A DNA stretch of 64,000 bases from Prinia subflava (Eukaryota > Chordata > Aves > Passeriformes > Cisticolidae), in contig NC_086250.1 in the NCBI RefSeq assembly GCF_021018805.1, positions 62,311,322 through 62,375,321 of the forward strand. The letters are read 5' to 3'. The notes below the pieces were generated by a model that was not told the origin of the DNA, did no database searches, and saw only the letters and a program-made list of their open reading frames with translations. Made by a program: the position numbers and the translations under genes. Shown here one piece after another: positions 51,701 to 62,945 of the stretch. How positions within the stretch are numbered: position 1 is the stretch's first letter; each line of letters starts with the position of its first letter.

Positions 51701-53907
51701 CATTAAAAAACTTCTGTATAATATATGTGAAAAGGGTTTATCTAATGCTTTGCAAAATTATCCATAAATGTACCACACAGTGCACAAACATTAATAAGAA
51801 AGAAGCAGCAAAACCATAGCACTACCACTTTGAAATGCAAAGCAATTAATATTACTTCTGGTAATACAGTGTAACAGCTACTAACTATTATTAATGTCTA
51901 TTTTTTCAAGAATCCATATTCATTAAGGAGGTCTATGGGTGTCTTTATCTTTTATTCAGAAATATGGAAGCAATTGCACACTGTTTCACTGCTAATCAGA
52001 GCCATACAAGAAAAGAAATGAAAGTTTCATTAGTGCAAATTTCAGGACAACTGGTCTCCTGCCCTAACTCCTCCTGTACGAGTTTGTCATTCCCTGTGTT
52101 ACTGAAAGGTTACAATTTCTCTCAGTAAAAAGATTTATATTGAATCCCTTCATAAACAAGGCTCTATATCTAACTTATTTTTTATCTGCTATAATGCATA
52201 ATATTTATTGAAATAGATTTTATACCAGATAGTGGCAACAAGATGATTAAAAAGTATTTCAAGTGGATCCAAAGTATAAAACAATGTGTAGGGAAAAAAG
52301 GATGTCAATAATTGGAAGGTTACTAGAGAGTACATATCTCACAGTTAAAAATATGGTACTCTGCAAGGTGAGACATGCCTTGCTAAAATGAGTCAGAAAA
52401 GCAGTGCTTCAGGAATTTTGTTAATAAGGCTGCTTTCTACAACTTTTTAACAACTGTAAAAATGTTTAACAACAGATTTAACTTTTTTTTTTGCATGCTA
52501 ATAGTATTTGCTAAAAACCTTTCAGAAATTTTATTTCTGGAATTAACAAAGGAAAGACAACTGTTCTCACAAGGCTGTTAGGAAACTATTTTGCACAAAA
52601 TATTGAGTTCTATGTAGGGAAGGTAGGAAGGGGCAAGTGTCCATGGCTGGGAAAAGGGCAACATGATATCTAACAGAAAAGTCAGTGAAGTGGACAATAT
52701 AGCATGACTCACAATATTTTTGGTCATTAAATGTTTTTGGCTTTACTAGCTAAAAATAGCAACAAAAATGAGCACAAAATAAAGGGAAAGAACTCAAAAG
52801 ACAGCATGAGAAGAATATGTTCACAGAGAAATCATGCTGAGGAAACTGTTGAATTTATGATGTCATAAAAATAGCTCATAATTTTGAGATGGAAAGGAAA
52901 AAGGTCAGCTATGGACCTTTGTTTTCCATCATTTTTAAAGCAGATGGATCCAAGAACAACAGAGCACTTAGGGGATGGCAAAGTAAAATGGTGTGGCAAA
53001 TTGGAAAGAGAAAATTGTAAGAGGACGCTGTCAGCAGCATGTTTGGCAGAAGGCATTTATGTCTCCAATTTCCAGGTATCAATGGATCAAGTGGTTCACT
53101 TCAAATGGGTCAATGGTTCACAGTCAGATTCACGTGCACATTCCCTTTGTGTGATCAAATGTCCCAAGCTCACAAACGAGATACATGTGACATTTAAGAA
53201 TACAGGACAGCTGAAAATGCAGATATTGCCAAATACTCCTGTCAACATTAGACTACTTTCAGGAAATAAGAGGGAAATGGATCAGGAGCAAATGTACAGT
53301 TGAAGTGAGCATCTGGAGAGTAGAAAGTGTATTAGGAAACAGGAGAGATATGAGACACTGTCTGTCCCAAAATCTCATCTCAGAAACAATGAAAGAAGCA
53401 GAACTTCATGAACAAGGCAAGTATGAACAGACTACTGTTAATTTAAAGTATCCATAGGATGCAACCCAAGATTGGGTTCCTTTAGGAAGGGACTGGAAAG
53501 GACAAATTTGTTTTACAACCCAGGGATGTAAAACAGTAGAGAAAGTAGGATGATGGAAAACATCTTTAAGTCCCAAATCAAAAACCTACAACATACTCCC
53601 AAGACTTTAATTTCTTTAAATCCTCAGGACTGTTGACTAGAAAGTTCTGAACTGGGGATGAGCAAGCCATGAGATACAGGGTCTTCAGTTTGCTACAGGT
53701 ACTGTGCTAATATTTTGAATGCAGAACTGCAGAATGAGAATAAAAGCCACAGAGACCTCAGTGGTGGGCTGAGCTCATGGAACAAAGAGATCAGAATTTC
53801 CTGGGCCAGACTAGTGCTGGCAGGGTAACAATGCTGCCTCAGCTTTACCTTGTGCAGCTTTTCCAAAAGACAACAACCTGGAGATAAAGAAGTATTAGCA
53901 ATCCTGG

Positions 53908-53981
53908 CCAAAAAAAACCAACCAAACAAACCAAAACCAAAAAACCAAACTCAACAAAACCCCAAAATAATAATAATAAAA
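53908..53981. repeat. A/C-rich low-complexity run with AAT units
   Basis: Imperfect CAAA/CCAAAA units (aaccaaccaaacaaacc, aaaaccaaactcaacaaaac) passing into AATAATAATAAA, directly abutting the ATCT microsatellite. Confidence 0.85.

Positions 53982-54049
<68 letters not shown>
53982..54049. repeat. (ATCT)n microsatellite, 68 bp
   Basis: Seventeen uninterrupted ATCT units, preceded by an A/C-rich run of CAAA-like units (about 53908-53968) and a short AAT run. It makes a composite low-complexity block and explains the repetitive YLSI peptide in one reading frame. Confidence 0.99.
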
Positions 54050-56889
54050 CACCTCTATGGGAGCAAGGCAAAACTGGCAAATTTGAATTAAGTCCTTGGA
54101 AAAGGTACTGAGGATGGAGGGTTCCTCTCACTGAAGTCTGCTTATTTTTAGGAGTTAGTGCTTTTCACTAGAATATTCAGAGGGTTTTTGTGAAATTTCT
54201 GCCTGTTTTTGAAATTGATAATGCTGTGTGTGATTTACTGGTATCTGTTAGTGGTTTTAAGGAGTTACACATTTCTAGTAAGATTTATACAGTATCTGAG
54301 AAAGATAATTTGCCTTCCTTTTATTCACACAATTCACAAGTTCGTAGTTGGATTCTCTCTCCTCATCCTGACTGTGTGTGCATTGCACGTGGCCCTCACC
54401 ATTTCCCATGCTGTGTCCTGGTGACACTGGCTGCTAACAGTCTGGTCCCACACCAGGACTGGGCTAACAATTAAACCCTGTTCACAGTGTGTCAGTTCTC
54501 TGGCTCAGTTTTGCACCAACCTTCTCAGTTTCTCAGAGCCAGATTGGAATCTACCATTCTCTGATTCCATAATTATAAAATAGCCATCTGATGTAGGAAT
54601 TTTGTCAGTCTCCCACATTTTGCATTTAATGTTTCTCTCTCAACACCTGTTATGAGTTGCCATAACTTCATGAATCAGTCCTGAGTTGTCTGCAGGTTTC
54701 CTTAACAACAGCATTTCAGACATAGCCTTGATGGATCTACATTTGGATCTATCAGTTCTTTTTTAGACAGGAACACTTCTGGAGCTGGGCACACTGCTGT
54801 CTATAGGTTCATATATTTCAAAGGTACTTTCCAAAAGAGATGGTGTATGTCAAATACTTGGACAGCTCAATTAATAGAACATGCCAAACCTAGTTTTTGA
54901 AATCCTAATTTCTGAATATTTTGTTCTACATAAATTTACTACATAACACTTCAACCACTAAGTGCTGTTTTTCAGTAGGACTGGACTAATTCAGAATTTA
55001 TGCTCAATCTACATTCAGAAAGACTGATTTTTGAGAGCTCTTCCACACTATTTCAGCAGCCTTTACTCAATGAAATCTACTGCAGAAGCTGAGGACAAAG
55101 TGTAAAGTCTGAAGCAAAGCTGGAAAGGAGTAAATCTCATTCGGTGTTATTTTCAATTCTTTTATATTAATTTTTTTTTTTTTTAGATAACACTTTTCCA
55201 CTAACTTTTCCATTAATTTTAGTTTTTGTTTTTCAGTACAAACACATCTGTCAGCTTATGTCAGCAATCAATGGAAACAATATGGCTGTTCAGCAAAAAC
55301 AAAGATACTGAACTATTGTGATGCATCTACTTAGCAAAGAACTTGTCCAACAAACAAGAAAAAGTAAGATGTCTAGCTAGTGCTAGAGATATGCTTTGCC
55401 TTTCCTTTTATAGACAGTCATTATTTCCATTGCTTTTCTTTTTTAAAACAAGCAGATACATTGCTACTGCTTTAGAAATCTTAAAACAAGTAGACTATGA
55501 GCTGTAGAATTTCCTCCAGCTGGATTGTACCCCATGACAAGTCTCTGTTTGGTGATGGTGAGAGAGATTTTACTGGCCTCTTTAAATTTGAATACTGCTA
55601 TTCCCTCCATCCTTTTGAAACATGCAGACCTTTCCTTTTCCTGCATACTCTGGCTGTTGACTTTTTAAGCTTGAATTTTTAGATGTTTTTTAAAATGCTG
55701 TAGCATGCATACTATGTGCATCCAAGGGAGTATTTTTTCCAGTATGAGATACTTCTTCCTATAGTGAGAATAAATCACAGTCAATGTCAATCTGCTTCTT
55801 TTCTGCAATGTAGATAAGATTGCTGGATGAAAGAGAAATTAAGTCACTTACAGAAATGGATTTGCCACAATTAGGTGTGCAGTCAGGCCATATTCATACC
55901 AGAGACAGAAACATTACAAGGCAACACATAACCCCTATGCAAAACACTGCTGTCCTCCACAGGCAGGAACAGCCCTTTGGTCTTAATCTTAAAAATGAGA
56001 CATTAAAGACAGGATGCATAGGGAATGATGGAAAAGGATGGCATAATTCAAGTGTCGTTACACATCAAAGATAATAAACTAAAAATTGGATCCATGAGTA
56101 ATGAGAAAGTATGCCTTGCTTTACTGGTGTCACTGACTAAATATTCTAAAGTCAAAGAAAATTTCTCTAAGTATTTGGTTTTGTATTCAGATTATCTCAT
56201 ATGAGCAAATCTTATCACCTGTTTATTACATAACATGTTGGATAGACACATACACCAGAATCAGTCATCCTCTACACCCTTTATAATCAGTCAAGCAGCA
56301 AATGTTGTTTTAAGGTATACCTATATATACCTGACTTATTTGAAACATCTACAGTGGAGTTACATGAATTACATCATAGAAAAACCTATTTCTACACAGG
56401 AATTATAAAAGGAGACATGATGACTAAAATAGACATAATAACCTGCATTCTAGGTATATATTTAGTCATATAGGTTCCCTTTTCCTATGAATAGATGAAA
56501 AAAAAAAGAAACAAACACCTTGTTTTCATCTTAAAACAGTTCTCATATTTGTGTTAAGATATGATTTAGCTATCTCTTAGGTAGAGTAGCTTTGATTCAT
56601 ATACTATTTTTTCCTGTTCTTTTGAATCACTCAAAAAAGTAAGCTTTGTTTTAATTTTAATTTCATAGTCTCACAACCTTGAGTTAAGGTATAGTCATTA
56701 TTTCTGATGCACAAAAATTTATGATAGTAAACTTGCATTTGTTCTGTATCATCCCCTTAAGTTTAATGATTCTGTAATACTTGTAAACATTTGCTTCAGT
56801 CTTGACATTGTTCCACCATGAACAAAACGCTCTCTTTCTCTTCTTTGCATTCTCTAAAGCAACCAACCATTTCCTGCCCCAGCAACAGA

Positions 56890-57060
56890 GGGCTACGTGT
56901 TACTGCATTTGGACCTAGTACGTTGTGTCAGCTGAGCCAGGGGAGCAGCCCGCACCTCGGTGCTTGGGCTGAGACAGAGCAGATGGTGTGAGCTCACAGA
57001 GCTTGCATCGAGCGCCGAGCTCGGTGCAGAACCTCCTACCTGCCACAGCAGCGTGTGGAA
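56890..57060. other. Short GC-rich intronic block, unidentified
   Basis: A compact CpG-containing segment (gcccgcacctcggtgc, atcgagcgccgagctcgg) in otherwise AT-rich intron. No ORF, promoter motif or repeat is recognised with confidence. Confidence 0.35.
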
Positions 57061-57093
57061 CGTGACCACAGCTCAGTTAATGTACCAGAACTT

Positions 57094-57139
57094 GTTAAAC
57101 TATCATGTTGATCAATGTTAAACCATCATGTTCTGATCA
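57094..57139. repeat. Imperfect 21-23-bp direct duplication
   Basis: The sequence gttaaactatcatgttgatca is followed at once by gttaaaccatcatgttctgatca, after two spacer bases. It lies just beside a GC-richer block at 56890-57060. Confidence 0.85.
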
Positions 57140-58748
57140 CGAATCAATGATCTACGAAGAAATTCTCTTCAGAGAGAGGAATTATCCTCAAGGGCTTGAA
57201 TTTGTTGCTGCTTCAGGTTTTTTTGCTACTGTCCTGCACTGATTGCTGAAATATCTATTTTGTTGTCTATTATTACTCAGGCTTGTTCAGCATACTGGAT
57301 TTCACACTCCACTTCTCTCTGAAGACTGTGTTCTAAGTTGTTTTCCTCTAGAGGGTGATTACCTTACCGTCTTCAAAATAAAATTCCACCTTTTTGGGGT
57401 TACACTAACCCTTCTAATCCTCTTTATGCTCTTTTTTGGCTATGAATTTCTCCCTAATTTGTCAACTTCTTAATAACACAAAAATGTTGCTTACTCCATT
57501 GTTCAAGATTCTTAATGGCCATTAAGGAGAACAAGATTTAATACCAATGAATATAGCTTCTCTGCAACCATTAACTTTCTCTCAATTCATATACTATAAC
57601 AACTCCAATTTAATTATCATCCTAATTTGGTTACATTCCAAAGAAATATGAGATTCTGTCTCTTGTAAATCATTATTTTATATATATACCTGAAAAATAA
57701 TTTATTTACGATGTGCCTTTATTGACTGTGTGACTATAGATCATCTATGATCACCTTATGTTTGTTACTTCTGCAATTTGATATGTTACTATATTCCTTA
57801 TTCTAAGGATTTTTAGGTATTGTAATGATAAACATTTGTCATATGCAAACACTAAAGCTTCACTTCCCAATTTCTATTCTTCAGAAGGAAAAGAAGTTAG
57901 TATTTTTGCATCTTTGTGCATAGAATTCTTTTCTTTTTTTTTAAGCACAGAGTAATGTACATTAAGTGACATATGAATGCCTTTAGAGAAACAAAGATTT
58001 TTAATTTAAAAAATCCAATTATTATTTACTTCAGGTAATAATAAATTAGGATGGATGCTCATCTCAAACCACCAAAGAAATTCTGTTTCACGAAAACAAT
58101 AAAAGCTACAAAATAACTTATCTCTGTCAAGTTTTTAACTCTATTTCTGTTCTTACTGCTTCTTCATAGATAAGTCTTGACTCTCCCCTTCCGATGGTGA
58201 ACAGTCAAACTTACTGTGTCAGGCTGGTGAGAAAAAACACGTTGCCAGAAGCTATTTTTTTTAAAATCAGAGAAATATATACCATGGATCTCTGTTATCA
58301 GCAAAGAAAATAACCCCAACAACTGTTGTACAAAATTTTTACAATGAATGAAAAGGAGGCAAAATGGCTTAGGAAAACCAGTAACCTTGTAAAGGGCAAA
58401 TAATTGCTCTGATTTTGATCTACATTAATGAGTCAATACATACAACTATATTTAAAGCTTGCAGCACTGCTTTGGGACTACATGAGTTTGCTGCAAACAC
58501 CACAAAAACTGTTATGGGGTGAAAGGTCCAGGACTGCTCTAGTTTTACCCTTATACAGAGATGGCATCATTGACACTCAAAACACATAAAGAAATGTACA
58601 ACAAACTGAAAGATTTTGCCTAGGATACTTAATTACAGACACACTTTTCCAGAACCAATGGTGTTACTTCTCACAACATGGAAATTAATTTCCAATCTAG
58701 CAAACAAGGATGTAGTGAGTATATGTATGTCTTATGGTTTTGAACCTT

Positions 58749-58789
58749 TTATACACATTTTTGTAATTGTACAGACTTTCCAAACTTAC
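58749..58789 (-). other. Read-through tail after the PDZ3 exon donor
   Basis: If the donor at 58789-58788 is not used, the PDZ3 frame runs on for about a dozen codons (KFGKSVQLQKCV) to a stop. This would be a truncated product made by intron retention. I see no sign that it is functional, and the consensus donor argues for normal splicing. Confidence 0.3.
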
Positions 58790-59425
58790 CTCCTCTATGG
58801 ATAATCAAAGAAGTTTCACTTCCAACAGGACATTCTTTAAGTATATCCACTACTTCTGCATGGCTCAGGTTCTGTACATTCTGCTGGTTGATCTCAACAA
58901 TGAGGTCACCTTCACACAAACCAGGACATCCCTGAATGTCTAGAATTTGCTTCACCCTCTGTCCTGTAGGACTGTCTGCTATAGTGAAGCCAAAGCCCTG
59001 GGCCCCTTTCACAATGGTTAAGGTCATGAGTTCAGCTTGGGTGGCCCCAGAAGAAGCCATTGATACATTATCATCATGGGCAGGTGGTGGGAATGTGCTA
59101 TCAAGCTGACTATCTGCTGGAATGGAGTGCAAGGAGTGTGGTGGTCGATCTGTTACGTCTGGAACAGACTGAGAAGTCCTAGAAATGTATTCCAAATAAG
59201 TTTCATAGTTATGTCTTCCATTTACCACTACCGGAGGCCTCTCCATTACTGCAAGGGGTGGCACCATGCTGTTGGCAGGATCTTCAGGATCAAAGGGCAA
59301 AGGGTATCCACGACATAGCACCAAGTTGACACTCTGACCAATAGGAACAGACTGGAAGAGTTTGACTACATCTGCGTGAGTATGTCCAAGGACACAAACT
59401 TCATTAATATAGACAATCACATCAC
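58790..59425 (-). CDS. MAGI2: MAGI2 exon: second half of PDZ2, linker, complete PDZ3
   Basis: This 636-nt exon begins with GT, completing a glycine codon split across the upstream intron, and ends with a single G before G|GTAAGT. It has 211 complete codons. Residues 1-40 (DVIVYINEVCVLGHTHADVV onward) are the back half of PDZ2, with the ligand-contacting helix starting at His14-His16. Residues 41-130 are a Pro/Ser-rich linker with NGRHNYETYLEYISR. Residues about 133-209 form a complete PDZ3 with carboxylate-binding loop GFGF at 143-146 and a class I-type helix histidine at 188 (LSHAEVVDIL). The acceptor is strong, with a pyrimidine stretch ending in ttctag. The frame stays open past the donor into the intron for a few codons, but the family continues in the 32-nt microexon instead. 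Compared with remembered human MAGI2 it differs by scattered conservative changes only. Confidence 0.97.
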
Positions 59426-61299
59426 CTAGAACGAGAAGAACAAACAGTGACAACATGAGACAACTTCAATTGCTGTATATGCAGTGCAGTTTTTTTGTTA
59501 AATGAGATAGAAGTCTACTAAAAAAAGCATGATAAATTCAATCAACATACTGACTCATTTAGGAGAGACAAAAAAGTAAAGTTTGTCTGGCAGCAAATGT
59601 AATACAAAGACACAACAACAATACCAGTTATTTTCTGTGTAAGCTCATAGATGGAAAATTTAGATGGATCCAGGCATTCACCTTTTCTTAACATTTCCTC
59701 CCTATTTTTCCAACTCCTTTCAGTGTAGTCTCCATAGATTACTTTTTTATAAGGTGAAATGGACAATTATTTGGAGAGTGTATTGTCAAGAAATACCATT
59801 ATTTGGTGAAGAGTAAAACAGAAAAAGTAAGTATTCCTGGACTTAAGAATCAATGAATAGCAATGCAAGATTGTGTATGTATGTGCATAAGGAAACACTT
59901 TTTGCATTGATCATGATATTGACACTTTTCTGTTAAATGTGATTACTTGCCATCAGCCATTCAGAGTTGCTAATGTAATTTCCTATTCTAGGCATGAACT
60001 ATCTATCTTACATAACATAGAGGTGTTTCATAGCATTTTGTTGTAGTCAAAAGGCTCAAGGACAATGACAACAATTTTTTTTTCAGTAGGTTCAATAGCT
60101 TTACATTAGAAAAATCTAGGCAAATATATGAAAATCAGTTTAATATTTTCACCTAAGCAGCTGGTCAAATAAAACCAAAGATAACACCTTTATTTTCAAA
60201 TCTTGTCTCATGTATAGCAGACCTACCAATCTGAGCATATGGAAACAGAATATTTTAAGTCAACAGGCTACTTATGGGTCTCCATATTGCCCATGCACCA
60301 ACCAGCTACTGTTACTGGAAAGTTCAGAAATAAGTTCAGGATTCTTCTTGGTGTTAGAATAGATCTATAGATTTATAGCCATAAATATTTTTTATCATAC
60401 TGTTACGGTTCACATTAACATAAAAATAAGTTATCAGTGCAAAAAAATTCAGAATAGTTTGATAACCTACAGTCTGTTTTCACTTTTATAAAAAGTTTGC
60501 ATCTTTATAGACAAAGAAAAGGATATTTGGTTAGAGAACTCTAGAAGTTGAAGTATTTTTCTAAGTGAAGACTGTCTTATTATCCTATCATTAATCACCA
60601 GGATACTGTGAGATGTCTACAAGGTACACAATTAAAAAATTGACACATCACAACACAAAGCTTTTTAAAGGTATTTGAAAACTCAGCAATCAAATGAGAA
60701 TGATTTAGGGAGAATGAGGTGGTTTGGGTGGAATTGCTTTAAGTGTATTTATGAAATTATGTCTTTCAAGTATCTCTTCAATCAAAATATCTAATCCAGC
60801 AAACTAAGGATAAGAGTATCATCAAGATGCCAATGCAAGCGCTGTTTCTAAGTGAGGACAAAAGGCAAAGGCTGTTTCTATGTGAAATCTAAATGGTCAA
60901 TTCCCACATGACCAGACTGTGTAACAGCCTGACAGTAATTAATTGCATATGCACAAACTGTGATTCAGAGGAAGATTTCTTCAGAGGGTGCCTAGGGAAA
61001 ACGACTCAGGAAGTTTGCTTAAATGATTGTGAGTATTACACACATAAGCCTTAGGAGCTGCAAATGCTTTCTTAAACGTGCATTACAAATAGATTATAAA
61101 TAGACTTCAAAACAAGCACAAAGTAACATTACTTCATAGGCAGTGCTGAAAAAACTCCATTGCTTTTGTCTCAAGCAGCTGAAAAAAAAGCAGTTTTCAA
61201 AAGTCAAAATTTAAAAGAAAATATGCACCGTACAAATTACTGTGGCAATGGCTGCAATTCATCATGATTTGCTCATGCCCTGCTATAGAAAGATCTTAC

Positions 61300-61453
61300 C
61301 TGCATTCTCATCCCTGGCTCCCACGTTAGCAGTGAGGCTGACATTGCCCACAACAGGACTGCTGCTGTTGAACTGAGAGCTCTTCAATGCACACTCCTGT
61401 TTCAGGAGCTGTGCCTTAATAGTAACCTTGCGACTTTTTAATCCATGCAGTCT
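61300..61453 (-). other. Candidate unannotated exon or alternative first exon of MAGI2
   Basis: On the minus strand a 51-codon open stretch, between a TAA at 61456-61454 and a strong donor GCAG|GTAAGATC (exon end 61300), ends in phase 1. That is exactly the phase needed to join the PDZ2/PDZ3 exon at 59425. The frame reads KVTIKAQLLKQECALKSSQF and continues SSPVVGNVSLTANV, ending GARDENA. Local base composition is more balanced than the flanking intron. I do not recognise the peptide as a known MAGI2 exon and the frame has no ATG, so it could instead be 5' UTR of a short isoform, a conserved regulatory element, or chance. Confidence 0.3.
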
Positions 61454-62599
61454 TTATTTCTCTGGGAGCTGGCAATGCAGCTATGTGGTGGGAGGAGACC
61501 AATCTGTTTGTTCATCATCTCTTACAATACATTAGCAGAGAGCAAAACGAAAAATGCAGTTTTTGTGTTGGGTAAGTAAATTGTTGCCTGCTTTCAGCCC
61601 TTCACTTTAAGTATTTGGATAGGATTAGCTATGATATAAAACTTAAATCAGTATGGTTTTGATATATCAGAAAATTACATAAACTAGTTGACATTATATA
61701 GATCTGTAGCGAAATTAGCTTTTGCAAAAGGAGTGCAGTCAAGAAACATACAAGCCAAGTAGTCCCTTTTCCCTGCCCCTAACCAGGCGAAACTGAGCAC
61801 TAGATCATCTCAGGTAAGAACTTCTTCAAATAACAGCCTTCCATTATCCCTCACAGGCCAGCAGAAAACCCTTTGGCATTTCCTGAATCAATATCTTTAA
61901 AGCTCTTTGTTGTTTCTGAGCTCTAACATGAATAGCAGCCTGGGCAGATGCTGAAGCTGTAACTCAGTCACAGTGGGACTGTTTGGGACCCACCTGCTGT
62001 ACTGTCACATGGACAATATACAGCCACAGGTTAAGTGTGATGAGCACAAGGGCATGAGTTACTCAGCTCAGCTCAAAGAAAGGAGTTGCAGTGGGGAGAA
62101 ACAGTTTCAGATCATGAGACAGGAAGGAGGAAAAAAAGGGGTTAATTTCAGAAATCCTTCCAAATAATCTCTCAACTGTACTTTCTCGAAACCTGACTCA
62201 TTTTTCCAGGCTGAGAGCTCCTCATTGCTGACACAGAGAGAAGTACTCAGCATTTGGTAGGAAGAGAGAGATAAGTTAAGAGCATTACAGAGCCAGTGCC
62301 ATGCTAATGCAAAGTTCAAAACCTCTCTTCTTTAGGAAACCTCCCTTAAAGGTTCCTGTAGCATCTTTTCTGCCTGTTCTCTTCTGCTGCTTCTAATAAT
62401 AATGGGTGCATATGGACAAGCATAATAGTGATCCACTTTATAACTCCTGTCTGATTTTCTGAGCAAGCCATAGTCTGCCTCCAGAAATCACAGTTTCACA
62501 GTGAGTGGGTATCTTTGAAGTTATGTGGAACATTTATATTAAGCATCAAACTTTGCCTGACTTTTAGAATTAAATTTACTAAAATGACTGGAGCTTGCT

Positions 62600-62945
62600 T
62601 ACAGAACGACTGAGCTTGGCAAAGATCTCTAGATGTCATATTGTCCAAACCCTGTTCAATCAGAATCCCTTAGAAACAGCTGCCCAGGATCATGTCCAGG
62701 TGGCTTTTGAGAACCTTCGAAGAGGTAGACTCCACATCTTCTCTGGGCAGCCTGTGTCAGTGCTCAGTCACCCTTACAGCAGGAAAGTGTTTTCTGATAT
62801 TCAAAGGGAGCCTTCATTGTTTGAGTGTTTGCCCATTGCCTCTTTTCTTGCCACTGGAAAGAACTTGGCTGTATCTTTGTGCAGGTATCTATGCAGATTG
62901 ATTAAATCCTCCAGAACCTTCTCTTCTCCAGGATGAACATCCTCT
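62600..62945 (-). mobile_element. CR1 3' fragment, about 350 bp
   Basis: Reverse-oriented CR1 sequence: gatgtcatattgtccaaaccc, ctgcccaggatcatgtccag, gtggcttttgagaacctt, tctctgggcagcctgtgtcag, ttgcccattgcctcttttctt and ccttctcttctccagg all match the avian CR1 3' region. The 113-aa ORF through it is a by-product. It may run on, eroded, to about 63050. Confidence 0.85.

Larger units (their letters stand above)
29890..58789 (-). other. MAGI2 intron, 28.9 kb, PDZ3 exon to microexon
   Basis: This is the largest intron in the window, with GT donor at 58789 and AG acceptor at 29891-29890. It holds the CR1 mosaic at about 36.54-39.25 kb, smaller CR1-like scraps, the TA run just inside its 3' end, a 21-bp triplicated tandem at 31555, the ATCT microsatellite at 53982, a perfect 15-bp hairpin at 43980-44013, and GC-richer blocks at 45.59-46.11 and 56.89-57.06 kb. 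The remainder (about 30.2-36.5, 39.3-43.9, 44.1-53.9 and 54.1-58.7 kb) is AT-rich unique-looking DNA in which I recognise no gene. Confidence 0.9.

Noticed and set aside
53850..54086. 78-codon ORF ending in repeated YLSI
   Set aside because: It is produced by the ATCT microsatellite and A/C-rich run.
54530..54580. Possible CR1 terminus (ttggaatctaccattctctg)
   Set aside because: Only a short, weak resemblance, with no supporting upstream CR1 sequence.
59426..59456. The MLSLFVLLVL N-terminus of the 235-codon minus ORF as a signal peptide start
   Set aside because: These codons are intron sequence upstream of the acceptor ttctag. MAGI2 requires the frame to come from an upstream exon.
62595..62936. 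113-codon plus ORF as a gene
   Set aside because: The sequence is the reverse complement of a CR1 3' region.
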